DNA of 64,000 bases from CAWBRT01 sp963832785. Lineage in GTDB: Bacteria > Acidobacteriota > Terriglobia > Terriglobales > Acidobacteriaceae. Below, piece after piece: positions 49,870 to 58,571 of this stretch. The stretch covers positions 1 to 64,000 of the forward strand of contig CAWHVF010000011.1 in assembly GCA_963832785.1 (NCBI GenBank), read 5' to 3'. The notes under the pieces are model-generated. The model worked only from the letters and a program-made list of their open reading frames with translations. It made no database searches and had not been told where the DNA came from. The stretch's first letter is position 1. Each line of letters opens with the position of its first letter. A program made the translations under genes and the position numbers.

Positions 49870-51639
49870 TCAATTTCCTCCGCCCGCGGCTGCCGCGCTC
49901 TTTTTCGGGGCCTCACCCGAGTCGGCAAAATAAACGGGTGAAACATTGGCGCGCAGAACCTGCAGTTCCCGCTCCGTAGGCGGAGGCGTGACTCCGACGT
50001 TATCGGGAATGATCAACTCGAAGCCGGTGGCGTCCTTGACCTGCTGCACGGTAACGCCGGGATGCAGAGAAACCAGCTTCATGCGCTTCGAGTCGGGATC
50101 GAATCCCAGTATTCCGAGATCTGTGATCACCTTGTCCGGCCCGCCGCCAGTCAAGCCGGCCTCGCGGCGAGAGTTGCCGCCACTCAAAAAGCCGGGGCTG
50201 GTAATGTAATCGACCCGCTCCACGAAGCGGCGCTTTTGCTGTTGCATGATGACCAGTACGCGCTTGGCGCAGGAAGCAATTACATTGGCTCCGCCGCTGC
50301 CGGGAAAACGCTTCTTGGGCCGGTCATAGTTTCCCAGCGAGGTGGCGTTCAGGTTGCCGTACTTGTCAATCTGGGCGCCGCCAAGGAATCCCACATCCGC
50401 CAGGCCGCGATGAACGACCATGCCCAGCCCTTCCAGGGTGTCGTTCACGAAGGCCGGACGGGCAGCCCCGGTAAGCCGAAGATCGGCCACCGAGAGCGCG
50501 GAGTGCTTGGGCTTTACGTCGCCAATGCCGGTTTCGACGATGTAGTTGCACTCCGGGGCGTGCGTGAGCTTGGCGACCGTGGTGGCTGCCATCGGCAATC
50601 CGGTCCCGGCAACGATGACCTCGCCATTTTTCAGCTCGCGCGCCGCGGCAATGATCATGAGTTCCTTCAGGTTGTACTCGCCGGGAGCCTTCTCGCCGAC
50701 CTGCTTTCCGCCGCCGATAAGCTCCGCGATGTAGCCGGAGTATCCCAGGGCCGGATCGATCGCCAGCCGCCGGTAAGTCTTGGGCGTGCCGGCAATCTCC
50801 AGGAACTCTTCGAAATCCTTGACGCCGTAAACGAACCGCTCCAGGTAGGCCTGGAAGCTGGCCGGAGTGCTGGTCGCTTCCTGATAGGCTTTCAAAGCCT
50901 CATAGTCGTAGTCGTAGCAGCCGGGCACGGCCGTGGGATATGCGCCCCATGGACAATGGACGATGGCATCGACGCGAAAGCCGGGAATGATGGTGCTCTT
51001 GGGGTCGTTGCGAACAGCATCATTGCTGATCAACTGTTCGGCCACCAGAATGATCTTGCCGGCAGCTTTGGCTATGTATTCATCGGAAAACGCCGTGCCG
51101 TCGATCTGGCAGTTTCCCTGCTCATCCACCCGGGGAACGTGTATGACGGCCACATCGGGCCGGCAGGGCGGCAGTAAGACGACCTTTTCGCCGTCAAAAG
51201 GACTGCTGCCAAGCACGCACTTCTTTCCCGGGGCCACCTGATGGGTAAAAATGTCGGAGCCCAATATCGACTTGGTGGGAATAAATGGCAGACCCAATGC
51301 CCCCGCCAAATAGCGGAAGGTCATGGCTCCATGCTCGTAGTCTTCCGACTTTATGAGGCCCTGCTCCACCGCCCGGCAAAAATTCTTGGGCAGGCCCAGC
51401 CTTTCCATGTTCAGGCAGCCCGATTCCACCTCGCGAACCAGGCCGGCGCCGATCAGAATGTCCACGGAATAGGATGGATTGACACTGGATAACTTAAGAT
51501 TACCGATCTTCTGCCGAATGATTTCGTGAGATACCGCCATGGCATTGCGGCATAGAGAAAAACCGCCAAAGCCAACATGACATCCGGGCTTGATGAATCC
51601 CTGCACAGCTTGCCGCAGGGACATTAATTTGCTCGCCAA
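49870..51639 (-). CDS. Fused alpha-beta CoA-transferase
   Basis: Family I CoA-transferases move CoA between carboxylic acids and usually have separate alpha and beta subunits. This 589-residue product joins both: an alpha-like half (GCHVGFGGFSLCRNAMAVSH, PDVAVIHVPRVDEQGNCQID) and a beta-like half from about residue 325 (MIIAAARELKNGEVIVAGTG, CNYIVETGIGDVKP with a candidate catalytic Glu, GFLGGAQIDKYGNLNATSLG). TTG at 51639 has AGGGGG about 7 bases upstream. It leads the operon. The joint with kor genes suggests activation of an organic acid to its CoA ester. Confidence 0.87.
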   Translation of the reverse strand: MASKLMSLRQAVQGFIKPGCHVGFGGFSLCRNAMAVSHEIIRQKIGNLKLSSVNPSYSVDILIGAGLVREVESGCLNMERLGLPKNFCRAVEQGLIKSEDYEHGAMTFRYLAGALGLPFIPTKSILGSDIFTHQVAPGKKCVLGSSPFDGEKVVLLPPCRPDVAVIHVPRVDEQGNCQIDGTAFSDEYIAKAAGKIILVAEQLISNDAVRNDPKSTIIPGFRVDAIVHCPWGAYPTAVPGCYDYDYEALKAYQEATSTPASFQAYLERFVYGVKDFEEFLEIAGTPKTYRRLAIDPALGYSGYIAELIGGGKQVGEKAPGEYNLKELMIIAAARELKNGEVIVAGTGLPMAATTVAKLTHAPECNYIVETGIGDVKPKHSALSVADLRLTGAARPAFVNDTLEGLGMVVHRGLADVGFLGGAQIDKYGNLNATSLGNYDRPKKRFPGSGGANVIASCAKRVLVIMQQQKRRFVERVDYITSPGFLSGGNSRREAGLTGGGPDKVITDLGILGFDPDSKRMKLVSLHPGVTVQQVKDATGFELIIPDNVGVTPPPTERELQVLRANVSPVYFADSGEAPKKSAAAAGGGN

Positions 51640-51944
51640 AATAGACCCCCTCTTTGCAAAGGCGCTCTATTAAATAAATGTGAGATGTGCACATTATTAA
51701 GTCGATTTATATATGCATGTCAATGAAAAATATCTATGAACTAAAAGATATTAATATTGTGCATACTGCCGACCGCGAAGGCCTTAATTAAAGGGAAACT
51801 CCGGCGTTAGACGTAGGTGGGAATCACGGCGTCGCGGCATCAATAGACGCTTTGGGCGTAACGGGCGGCTTTGGACGAGTCGATGCCTATCCGCCCGGCG
51901 CGACCGGGGCCGCGCCAGGCGGATGGGGCTCTGGCCTGTCTTCC
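51640..51944. other. AT-rich intergenic region, promoter of the CoA-transferase/kor operon
   Basis: The 305-base gap holds no gene. About 130 bases before the CoA-transferase start codon are strongly AT-rich for this contig. A 10-base palindrome ATGTGCACAT lies at 51685-51694, a candidate regulator site; LysR binding is possible but the sequence does not show it. Confidence 0.45.
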
Positions 51945-53306
51945 TCACTTTACTGCAATCATCAGGTTGGCAGGACCAGGCAGGCGCACGCGTTTGCATT
52001 CGCGGAAGCCGACGCCGCGCAGCCAGGCGTCATATTCGGTTTCGCTGTAGCTGGCCCCGCCCTGCGTGTTCACCAGCATGTTCAGCGAGAACAGCACGGC
52101 GAAGTTGGGCGAGGTCTTGTCCGGTTCCAGAATAAAGTCCTGCAAGACCAGCCGGCCATTTGGCGCCAGGGCCTGGTAGGCCCGGCCCAGCAAGTCGCGG
52201 TTCTGCTCGGGAGAAAACATGTGGGCGATGGCCGAGAGCAGCACCAAGTCGTAGCCTTGGCCGAAAGTGTCGCTGCGCAGGTCGCCGGGGCGCGTGCGGA
52301 TGCGAGCTTCCAAGCCGGCACGGCGAATGTAGTCTTGCGTCAGCGGCAACACCGCTGGCACGTCCAGCAAATCGATTTGGAGCTGTGGATTGGCCTGGGC
52401 GAAGGCAATCGAATACGCCGCCGAGCCGCCGCCCAGGTCCAGCATGCGCCGAAAATCGTTGCCCACGGCCCGCACCACCTGGGCAGCCCGTTCCTTGGCG
52501 TTGCGATCCATGGCGGCGATAAAGGCGCGGGTGGATTCTTCGTCGCGCTCGCCCGAGGGGCTCTTGCCCAGCGGAGCGCCGCGGCGCACGCACTCGGTCA
52601 GCCTGGACCAGGAGTCCCATAGATGGACGTTGTGCATCAGTCCGGGGCGGGCATTGTCTGGCGAGCCGGCGCTGAGGAAGCGCGCGGTAATGAACGTGTT
52701 GCAGAAAGCGCCGTCCTTTTTGCTCAGCAAATTCAGACTGACGAGCACGTTAAGCAACATCTCGGTAGCCCGGGTATCGGTGCCCAGCTTGGAGGCCAAC
52801 TGCGCCGCGCTGGCGCCGCTGCCGACGGCGGTAAACACGTCCAGTTCCAGCGCCGTAAGCAGAGCGCGGCTGGACATGAAACCGCGCAAGATTTCGTGCA
52901 GGCTGATGTTGTCGGGCAGAATGCCGGCCTTGTCCCGTGCGGCCAGCATGGCGAAGTATTTCTGCCGATGATCGAGAATTTCGGCGCGCAATGCGCTCTC
53001 GTCTTTTAACTCCAACCGGGCGACCGGGCGGCCGGCCTTCAGGTGCGAAGCCACGATCTCGGCGACGTCTGCCGGCTTCACCTGACCGTACCAGGTGGCA
53101 TCGGGATAGACGACCATCACCGGGCCGTGATCGCAGGCGCCCAGGCAGCCGGTGGTGCTGACGATGACCTCATCGCTCAACCCCTGCTTGCCGAGCTGCT
53201 CATAAAGCGCGCCGACCACCTGGCCCGCGCCGGCGGCCGCACATGCGGGAACGTTCTCCGGTTTCTGCTGAGTGCAAACGATTACGTGATAACGGAAAGG
53301 CTGCAT
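51945..53306 (-). CDS. Thioredoxin-like [2Fe-2S] ferredoxin fused to SAM methyltransferase
   Basis: The 453-residue product joins two domains. Residues 1-95 are a thioredoxin-fold 2Fe-2S ferredoxin with cysteines 11, 22, 54 and 58 (CLGACDHGPVMVVYP around the last pair). Residues about 125-453 resemble plant/bacterial-type O-methyltransferases: a winged-helix dimer part (MSSRALLTALELDVFTAVGS), the AdoMet motif MLDLGGGSAAYSIAFAQANP and YDLVLLSAIAHMFSPEQNRD. ATG at 53306 is preferred with GGGG upstream. A redox-coupled methyl transfer is conceivable; no such activity is known to me for this fusion. Confidence 0.82.
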   Translation of the reverse strand: MQPFRYHVIVCTQQKPENVPACAAAGAGQVVGALYEQLGKQGLSDEVIVSTTGCLGACDHGPVMVVYPDATWYGQVKPADVAEIVASHLKAGRPVARLELKDESALRAEILDHRQKYFAMLAARDKAGILPDNISLHEILRGFMSSRALLTALELDVFTAVGSGASAAQLASKLGTDTRATEMLLNVLVSLNLLSKKDGAFCNTFITARFLSAGSPDNARPGLMHNVHLWDSWSRLTECVRRGAPLGKSPSGERDEESTRAFIAAMDRNAKERAAQVVRAVGNDFRRMLDLGGGSAAYSIAFAQANPQLQIDLLDVPAVLPLTQDYIRRAGLEARIRTRPGDLRSDTFGQGYDLVLLSAIAHMFSPEQNRDLLGRAYQALAPNGRLVLQDFILEPDKTSPNFAVLFSLNMLVNTQGGASYSETEYDAWLRGVGFRECKRVRLPGPANLMIAVK

Positions 53307-53367
53307 GGTTTTTCCCCTGGCAAGATGAAGATATATTTTCGCACCCACAGGAGGCGGCTGAACAGGG

Positions 53368-53710
53368 CTAATTGCGGTCCAGCCGGGCGCCGCTTCCCCC
53401 GTGAACGATGCGCGTGCAGTCGCCCACGACCTGGCGGAAGCGCTCGACCCAGGAGTGTGCGGCGATCACGTGACGGGCCTGGCCGCGCTCCAGGCGATGG
53501 CGAAGATCAGCCTCGGTCAACAGGGTGGAGGCCGGAATCAGTATGGCGCCCAGCTTCAGCGCGGCCAGCATGATCTCCCAGATGCCGGCCACGTTAGGTA
53601 ACATTACTATTATCCGGCCTTCGCGCTTGGCTCCCTGCCGGCGCAGGAATTTGCCGCCTCCAAGCAGCTTCGACAAAAAAAGAGGTCTAAGCTGCTTCGG
53701 CATGCATCTG
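53368..53710 (-). pseudogene. Acyl-CoA synthetase remnant
   Basis: About 100 codons match the N-terminal part of AMP-binding acyl-CoA synthetases (GRIIVMLPNVAGIWEIMLAA, LKLGAILIPASTLLTEADLR, RLERGQARHVIA). The product stops at 53368 without the later AMP-binding motifs, and the 5' start is not convincing. An IS5-family element lies 260 bases away and may mark the event that removed the rest. Confidence 0.65.
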
Positions 53711-53973
53711 ATCAACTGGTGAATGCTGAAAGGGCCAACCATTAGGATTAGGACGTTGCGGGGCCAGTGAACGGAAGTCGGCGCGCGACTCCTACGGGCA
53801 AAGGCAGCTTGAAGCATACTGTGAAGCGAATGAGTCGGGTGTTGGTTACTTGGTCAAAAAATTGCATCTGGGCACTCTGGGGCAATAAGCATGCGACCGT
53901 GATCCCGATCGTAACCGGGAAAGACACCCACCTGACTGCAAAGCTTTCACCCCAAGCAGGCGACCAACTCTTA

Positions 53974-54838
53974 GAATCTGTCCAAAAACTAAGTAGCGCG
54001 GCGCAGCAGCAGATGAGCGAAAGCGATGTAGATCATAGCTTCTGCCGAGGTGTGCCGCAGTTCGTAATCTTTACTGAGGCGGCGGGACCAGTTCAACCAA
54101 GCCAAGGTGCGCTCCACAATCCAGCGCTTGGGCAGAACCCGGAAGCGGTGCATCTCATTGCGCTTGACCACCTCAACCTGGTAGCCGAACATCTGCTTGG
54201 CCCAGTCAATCAATTTGCCCGCATAACCACCATCCACCAACACCTTGCGCAGAGTATCGAAACGACAAAACAGCCGCATTAACACCGCCCGCGCCCCCAC
54301 TCGGTCCTGGATGCCGGCCGAGTGTACCACTACCGTCAGCAGATTGCCTTGCGTGTCTACCGCGATGTGCCGCTTGCGTCCCTTGATCTTTTTGCCCGCA
54401 TCGTAGCCACGCTGCCCCCTTTTAACACCGTCTTCGCCGATTGCGAATCGAGGATCGCCACCGTGGGCACCGCCTGGCGTCCCCCGGACTTGCGGCCCTG
54501 CTCACGCAAGCTCTTGCTCACCCGCTCCCACATCCCCTCATCCCGCCACGCCCGGAACTGCTCATGCACCGACTTCCACGGCGGAAAGTCGCTGGGTAAC
54601 TGCCGCCACTGACAGCCCGTCTTGACCACATACAGAAGGGCATCCACCACCCGGCGCAGTTCATACTTGCGCGGCCTGCCTCCGGCATGACGATTCTGGC
54701 GAGGTTGGCACAGCAAAGGCTCCAGTCTCCTCCACTGCTGCTCCGTCAAGTCGCTCGGGTACATGCCTCCAAGCTATGGCTATCGGCCTGCCTCGCATAT
54801 TCCTTCTCAGGTTCCTTTACGAGTTTCTGGACAGATTC
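53974..54838. mobile_element. IS5-family insertion sequence
   Basis: Terminal inverted repeats GAATCTGTCCAAAAACT (left, from 53974) and its near-complement at the right end (to 54838) match at 16 of 17 bases. The element is flanked by TTA on both sides (53971-53973 and 54839-54841), a likely 3-base target duplication; CTTAG could also be read as a longer repeat. The length, 865 bases, and the two-frame transposase fit the IS5 family. Confidence 0.85.
53989..54764 (-). CDS. IS5-family transposase (two frames joined by -1 frameshift)
   Basis: The first frame (54764 to 54357) starts MYPSDLTEQQWRRLEPLL and holds the first catalytic Asp region VAILDSQSAKT; the second (to 53989) holds RKVLVDGGYAGKLIDWAK and RWIVERTLAWLNWSRRLSKD with the second Asp and the Glu. 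A run TTAAAAGGGGGC at 54414-54425 would shift ribosomes by -1 and join them through GYDAGKKIKGRKRHIAVDTQ. Such frameshifting is normal in several IS5 subgroups, so this is not counted as decay. Confidence 0.82.
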
Positions 54839-54969
54839 TTAGAGCGGTTTAGGGATTAGTGCGGTTCCGGGGCTATTTTCGGCTGTGCTAAGACCTATCC
54901 ATCAGCGTGGGCTCCACCGGTAAAGATCTAGAAACGGTTTCCCTATTCTAGATTTGAGATTTAGAGCAA

Positions 54970-55176
54970 ATGACACCGGTAGCCCAATCGCCTCACGCTC
55001 AACCCCCAACCGGGGCGAAGAGCTTTTGGGGGGAGGTACGCCCGCCAGATGCGAAAGCGCTTGAGCCGATGCGTTGCCCCAGTTGCCGGAAGCTGCTTGC
55101 CAAGTGCGCGGTTCGCGGAATCATCGAAATCGTATGCACCCGGTGTAAAGCCCTCGTAAGGCAAGTATTCACCTAA
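54970..55176 (+). CDS. Com-like zinc-ribbon small protein
   Basis: The 68-residue product ends with a zinc-ribbon (MRCPSCRKLLAK, then IIEIVCTRCKALVRQVF) like that of Mu-phage Com, a translational activator, and its bacterial relatives. The true start may be the internal ATG at 55069. It sits between an IS and a truncated protease in a degraded area; possible phage remnant. Confidence 0.55.
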   Translation: MTPVAQSPHAQPPTGAKSFWGEVRPPDAKALEPMRCPSCRKLLAKCAVRGIIEIVCTRCKALVRQVFT

Positions 55177-55207
55177 TCCCAATCCCCAGGTCACAATCTA
55201 ACACTGA

Positions 55208-55978
55208 GTGCCACGAGCGCCATTGGAGCAACGAATGGCGTTCACGGTGTTTACTTGCGCTGGGAGCAAACTGCAACCAGCAACTCAATCCACAGGTGGT
55301 TTTTCTCCAAAGCTCTCTTCCGGCTGGCTGGCACGCGCGCGCTCGATAGCTTGCGTGCTGTGCCTGCTCTTGTGTCTTGGCGCGCCCGCCTTCGGCGACG
55401 CAGTACACGCAACACGTATACAGCCTGCCTCCGACTCCATACTTGCCGGGCACGCTGACGTTTATTCTGCGGAGGTTGCTTCCGGCGTGGTTCGCCTCAC
55501 CGCCGGAAACAAGCGCGGAACCGGAGTGTGCTTGGACACTCCATGTGCCCACGTGCTGACCAACTATCACGTCACGACTCTTCTAGGCCGGGGACTTAAG
55601 GCGGAAGGAATAGGCATTGTAAAGATCACTGCGGCTACCGGGCCCGGCGACGAGGGCGCGCGCGATGTAGGAAGCTTGCAGAAGAACTTCACGTTCCGTT
55701 ACGACCCGGCCAAAGACCTGGCTGTGTTGACGCTCCGCGAGCCGCTGCCTAGACCCTTTCACGGCCTCTCGTTCGCCACTTACGGACCGGCAGAAAACCA
55801 ACGTGTTGTGGGGATTACCTACGATCTTCCACCTGCGCCGCTGCCCGGCCTGGGGCTGGTTTCCGCAGGGCGGGGCCGGTTGCGCGTCAGCCAAGGCGAG
55901 ATTCGCGCGCTTCGCGCACAAACCGTCTCCGCGGACAGCCATCCGGCGGTAAACGACGAGAGTTTGCTGTTGACCTTT
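55208..55978 (+). pseudogene. Trypsin-like protease, truncated at the contig join
   Basis: The product has a hydrophobic signal segment (ARSIACVLCLLLCLGAPAFG), then a trypsin-fold domain with GTGVCLDTPCAHVLTNYHV (catalytic His) and RYDPAKDLAVLTLREPLP (Asp). The part that would hold the catalytic Ser is missing: homology ends near 55,978 (DESLLLTFTS), after which the frame reads through anmK sequence to a stop at 56074. The true start codon is unclear. Confidence 0.7.
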
Positions 55979-56318
55979 ACGTCGAGGCTTCCAAACCGGA
56001 GGGGATATGCCACAGGGTCTGGCCGTGGCACCCAATCAAATCTACATCCTGCGGTTTCAGCCCGGCGGCGGTAATCACCGACAGCGCCGCGCGCCCAAAA
56101 GCCTCACCCAGCGCAAAATTCAAAGCGCACAGCCGGTCTACCGTGCCTGTTTCGGGCCGGAAACCGGCGAAGATCGCCTCCTTGAGCTCGTGGGCATGCT
56201 CCAGGTGAATGTGCTTTTCCAGCTTCCACTGCAGGGCCGGGGGCTGCCCTTCCAGGCGCACCAGGGCGGCATCGATCCCATCCGCGGACGTTCCCGACAT
56301 TAATCCGATTACGCGCAT
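55977..56318 (-). pseudogene. anmK: Anhydro-N-acetylmuramic acid kinase, 3' truncated
   Basis: AnmK phosphorylates and opens anhydro-MurNAc in cell-wall recycling. The 113 codons from the ATG at 56318 give the characteristic start MRVIGLMSGTSADGIDAALV and continue to DLIGCHGQTLWHIPSGLEAS, where homology ends at the join near 55,980. A normal AnmK has about 370 residues. The start overlaps the end of the serine hydrolase gene. Confidence 0.85.
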
Positions 56319-57444
56319 TGATCCACCTCTTCGACAATCGCCCGGTGCAGTCTCACCCTGAAGCTCGTGATCTTTTGGGCATCCCGGCCATAATAAACCC
56401 GGTTGGTCAGAACCGCCACCACCAGCTTCCGCTGCGGGTCCATCCACAAGGAAGTCCCGGTAAAGCCGGTATGGCCAAAGGCGCCTGGCGAGAAGGGATT
56501 GCCGCTGGCTTCCGCATCGGGAGACCACAGTGCAAACCCCAAACCGCGCCGGGTCGCGCCCTCTTCCGCCTGAAGGCGGATCATCTCGGCCGATGTGGCC
56601 GGCGCCAGCAAAGGGCTGCCAGTGGTTCAGGAAGGATTGGCCGAAGCGGGCCAGGTCATTCACCGTTGAAAACAGCCCGGCGTGCCCCGCGATCCCACCC
56701 AGGCGCGCCGCATTCTCATCATCCACCTCGCCCACCACCCGCCGCTTGCGCCAGGCGCACAGCTCGGTGGGGGCCACGTTCGTGGTATCGTAGGGCTGCC
56801 CGCTCAGCGGCAGGAAACGGGTGTGCGCCAGCCCCAGCGGGATGGTCACGCTTTCGCGCACGATCTCATCCAGCCGCCAGCGCAGGGTGCGTTCCAACGC
56901 CAGCCCGAGCAAGATCAGGCCGATATCGCTGTAGACCACCCGCGTGCCGCTCGGGTAAAAGAAAGGCGTCCCCAGCGCCATGCGCAGCGCCGCCCCCGCA
57001 TCCGGTTGATCCATGAGCGGCCGCCAGGCCGGCAGCCCCGCGCTGTGGCTGAGCAGTTGGCGGTAAGTGACCCGCCCGGCATCTACCCTCTCGGTCGTGC
57101 CTGGCTGTGGGTCTTACCCATTCACCCGGCTGCAAGGGATGTTCGTAAGGTTCAATGGGGCGCATCCCGGAAAACTCTGGGATGGTCTTGCTTACCGGTT
57201 CATCCAGCTTGAGTCGACCTTGCTCGACGGCGAGCATGAAAGCGGTTGTAGTAAACAGTTTGGTCACCGATGCCAGGTCGAAAAGCGTATCCATGCGCGC
57301 CGGCCTCTGGCATAAATCCGGGTCCAGCCAGCCCTTTGCCTGCTCGTAGACCGCCTTGCCTTCGCGCCACACCTGCACGACAATCGCCGGCGCCACACTG
57401 CCGGCAGCCTCCGCTATCAGTTGGGTTATCCTGAAATCATTCAT
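56309..57444 (-). pseudogene. Beta-lactamase-family serine hydrolase, two frameshifts
   Basis: Class C-type serine hydrolases act on peptides, esters or beta-lactams. Three frames joined near 57,100 and 56,620 give a full protein: SxxK in FDLASVTKLFTTTAFMLA, the Tyr motif in VVYSDIGLILLGLALER, AARLGGIAGHAGLFSTVNDL, and the HTG motif in AFGHTGFTGTSLWMDPQRK. Single-base changes are the likely cause and may be sequencing errors. The gene overlaps anmK, an arrangement consistent with a cell-wall recycling operon. Confidence 0.75.
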
Positions 57445-57491
57445 GCCCGAATATTAACATCCTGGCATGTTCCTACAAGGAGTTGGAGATA

Positions 57492-57578
57492 GATTGGGTG
57501 TGTTTCAGTTTCCGGGTAAAGCTCCGCCCAGCTTGTGGCTGGGCGGAGCTTTACCCGGAAACTGAAACACACCCAATC
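57492..57578. repeat. Perfect 41-base-pair hairpin between divergent genes
   Basis: Arms 57492-57532 and 57538-57578 are exact reverse complements with a 5-base loop TTGTG. It lies between a leftward serine hydrolase gene and a rightward DUF429-like gene, so it is not at the end of either. Confidence 0.9.
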
Positions 57579-57635
57579 ACTTAAAATCGCTCAAATCGGT
57601 TGCCCTCCGGTTGAAATTGGGCTAAACTATTAAGG

Positions 57636-58394
57636 ATGAGCCCTATGGTCTACATTGAAATCGATCCCCTCACCGGTCCCGTTCCCTTTTCGATGGCCTG
57701 CCTGGATGACGAGCGCCGCCTGGTAGCCCTCAGCCAGGGCCCGCTGGCTGAAATGCTGGCCTATGCCGCTGGGCAGGTGGAAGCGATTGTGGCGATCGGC
57801 GCTCCCCCACGCCCCAACCAGGGCCTGGTCACCCACCAGGATACCCTGCCGGAGACAGAAGTTTTTCCGGTCAGCCGCCAGAACAACCTGCGCCTGGCCG
57901 AACAGCAGCTGCGCCTGAAAGGCTTCCAGGTGCCGCTCACCCCTTCCGACCCGGCTCACTGCCAGAGTTGGATGAAGCATGGGTTTGAGCTCTATGCGCA
58001 GCTCCAGGCAGCCGGATACGCCGCTTATCCAGGTGAATCTCCCCGCTGTTGGATCGAAACCCAGGTCAACGCCTGCTTTCAAGCCCTGATCGGCGTGCCG
58101 CCTTTCGCGGCTGGAACACTGGAAGGCCGCCTGCAGCGCCAGCTCGTGCTGCGCGACCAGCACCTGCCCGTGTCGGACGCGATGGATTTCTTCGAAGAGG
58201 TCACCCGTCACAAGCTGCTGCATGGCATCCTGCCCACGGAAAAGATTTATTCCCAAAATGAGCTCAACGCCCTGATGGCCGCCCAGGTCGCCTGGCTGGC
58301 CGTCCGCAAGCCCAACCGCCTGCAAAGTTTTGGCGACCCGGCCGAAGGCGAAGTCTTCCTCCCCCTTCCCGAACCCGATACAAGACAAGAATAG
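57636..58394 (+). CDS. DUF429-like protein
   Basis: The 252-residue product resembles DUF429 proteins, thought to have an RNase H-like fold, with an N-terminal YIEIDPLTGPVPFSMACLDD, AIVAIGAPPRPNQGL, and CWIETQVNACFQALIGVPPF (an E/P-type motif). It is the one intact gene in the right part of the window. No function is assigned; assignment to DUF429 is tentative. ATG at 57645 is an alternative start. Confidence 0.55.
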   Translation: MSPMVYIEIDPLTGPVPFSMACLDDERRLVALSQGPLAEMLAYAAGQVEAIVAIGAPPRPNQGLVTHQDTLPETEVFPVSRQNNLRLAEQQLRLKGFQVPLTPSDPAHCQSWMKHGFELYAQLQAAGYAAYPGESPRCWIETQVNACFQALIGVPPFAAGTLEGRLQRQLVLRDQHLPVSDAMDFFEEVTRHKLLHGILPTEKIYSQNELNALMAAQVAWLAVRKPNRLQSFGDPAEGEVFLPLPEPDTRQE

Positions 58395-58414
58395 CCAAAA
58401 CAGAATTCCCCCAA

Positions 58415-58463
58415 CCCCCCTTGGTAAGGGGGGCTTAAGATAAGCCCCCCTTACCAAGGGGGG
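58415..58463. repeat. Long GC-rich hairpin after the DUF429-like gene
   Basis: Perfect 23-base arms (58415-58437 and 58441-58463, with runs of six C and six G) have a 3-base spacer, and imperfect pairing extends outward. It lies 20 bases past a plus-strand stop, so it may terminate transcription. Repeats of this CCCCCTTGGTAAGGGGG kind are dispersed in some Chloroflexota and Cyanobacteria. Confidence 0.8.
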
Positions 58464-58571
58464 TCTGGGGGGTTTCATGCCCTCGCTCACCAATGCCCCT
58501 TGATCTTTCCATAATTAGTATTAAAATTCACATATAATCGATCTTATTGATATCTGAAAAAGGTGGTAAAA

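Noticed and set aside
51679..51694. CRP-type site before the CoA-transferase gene
   Set aside because: TGTGA is present but the second half-site does not match at the right spacing; only the ATGTGCACAT palindrome is supported.
53989..54764. Split transposase as a pseudogene
   Set aside because: The two frames overlap at a slippery run and the ends are intact, which fits programmed -1 frameshifting in this family.
55977..57014. One long frame that seems to fuse a serine hydrolase to AnmK
   Set aside because: The hydrolase C-terminus continues in a different frame (to 56309) and anmK has its own ATG at 56318; the apparent fusion is created by a frameshift.
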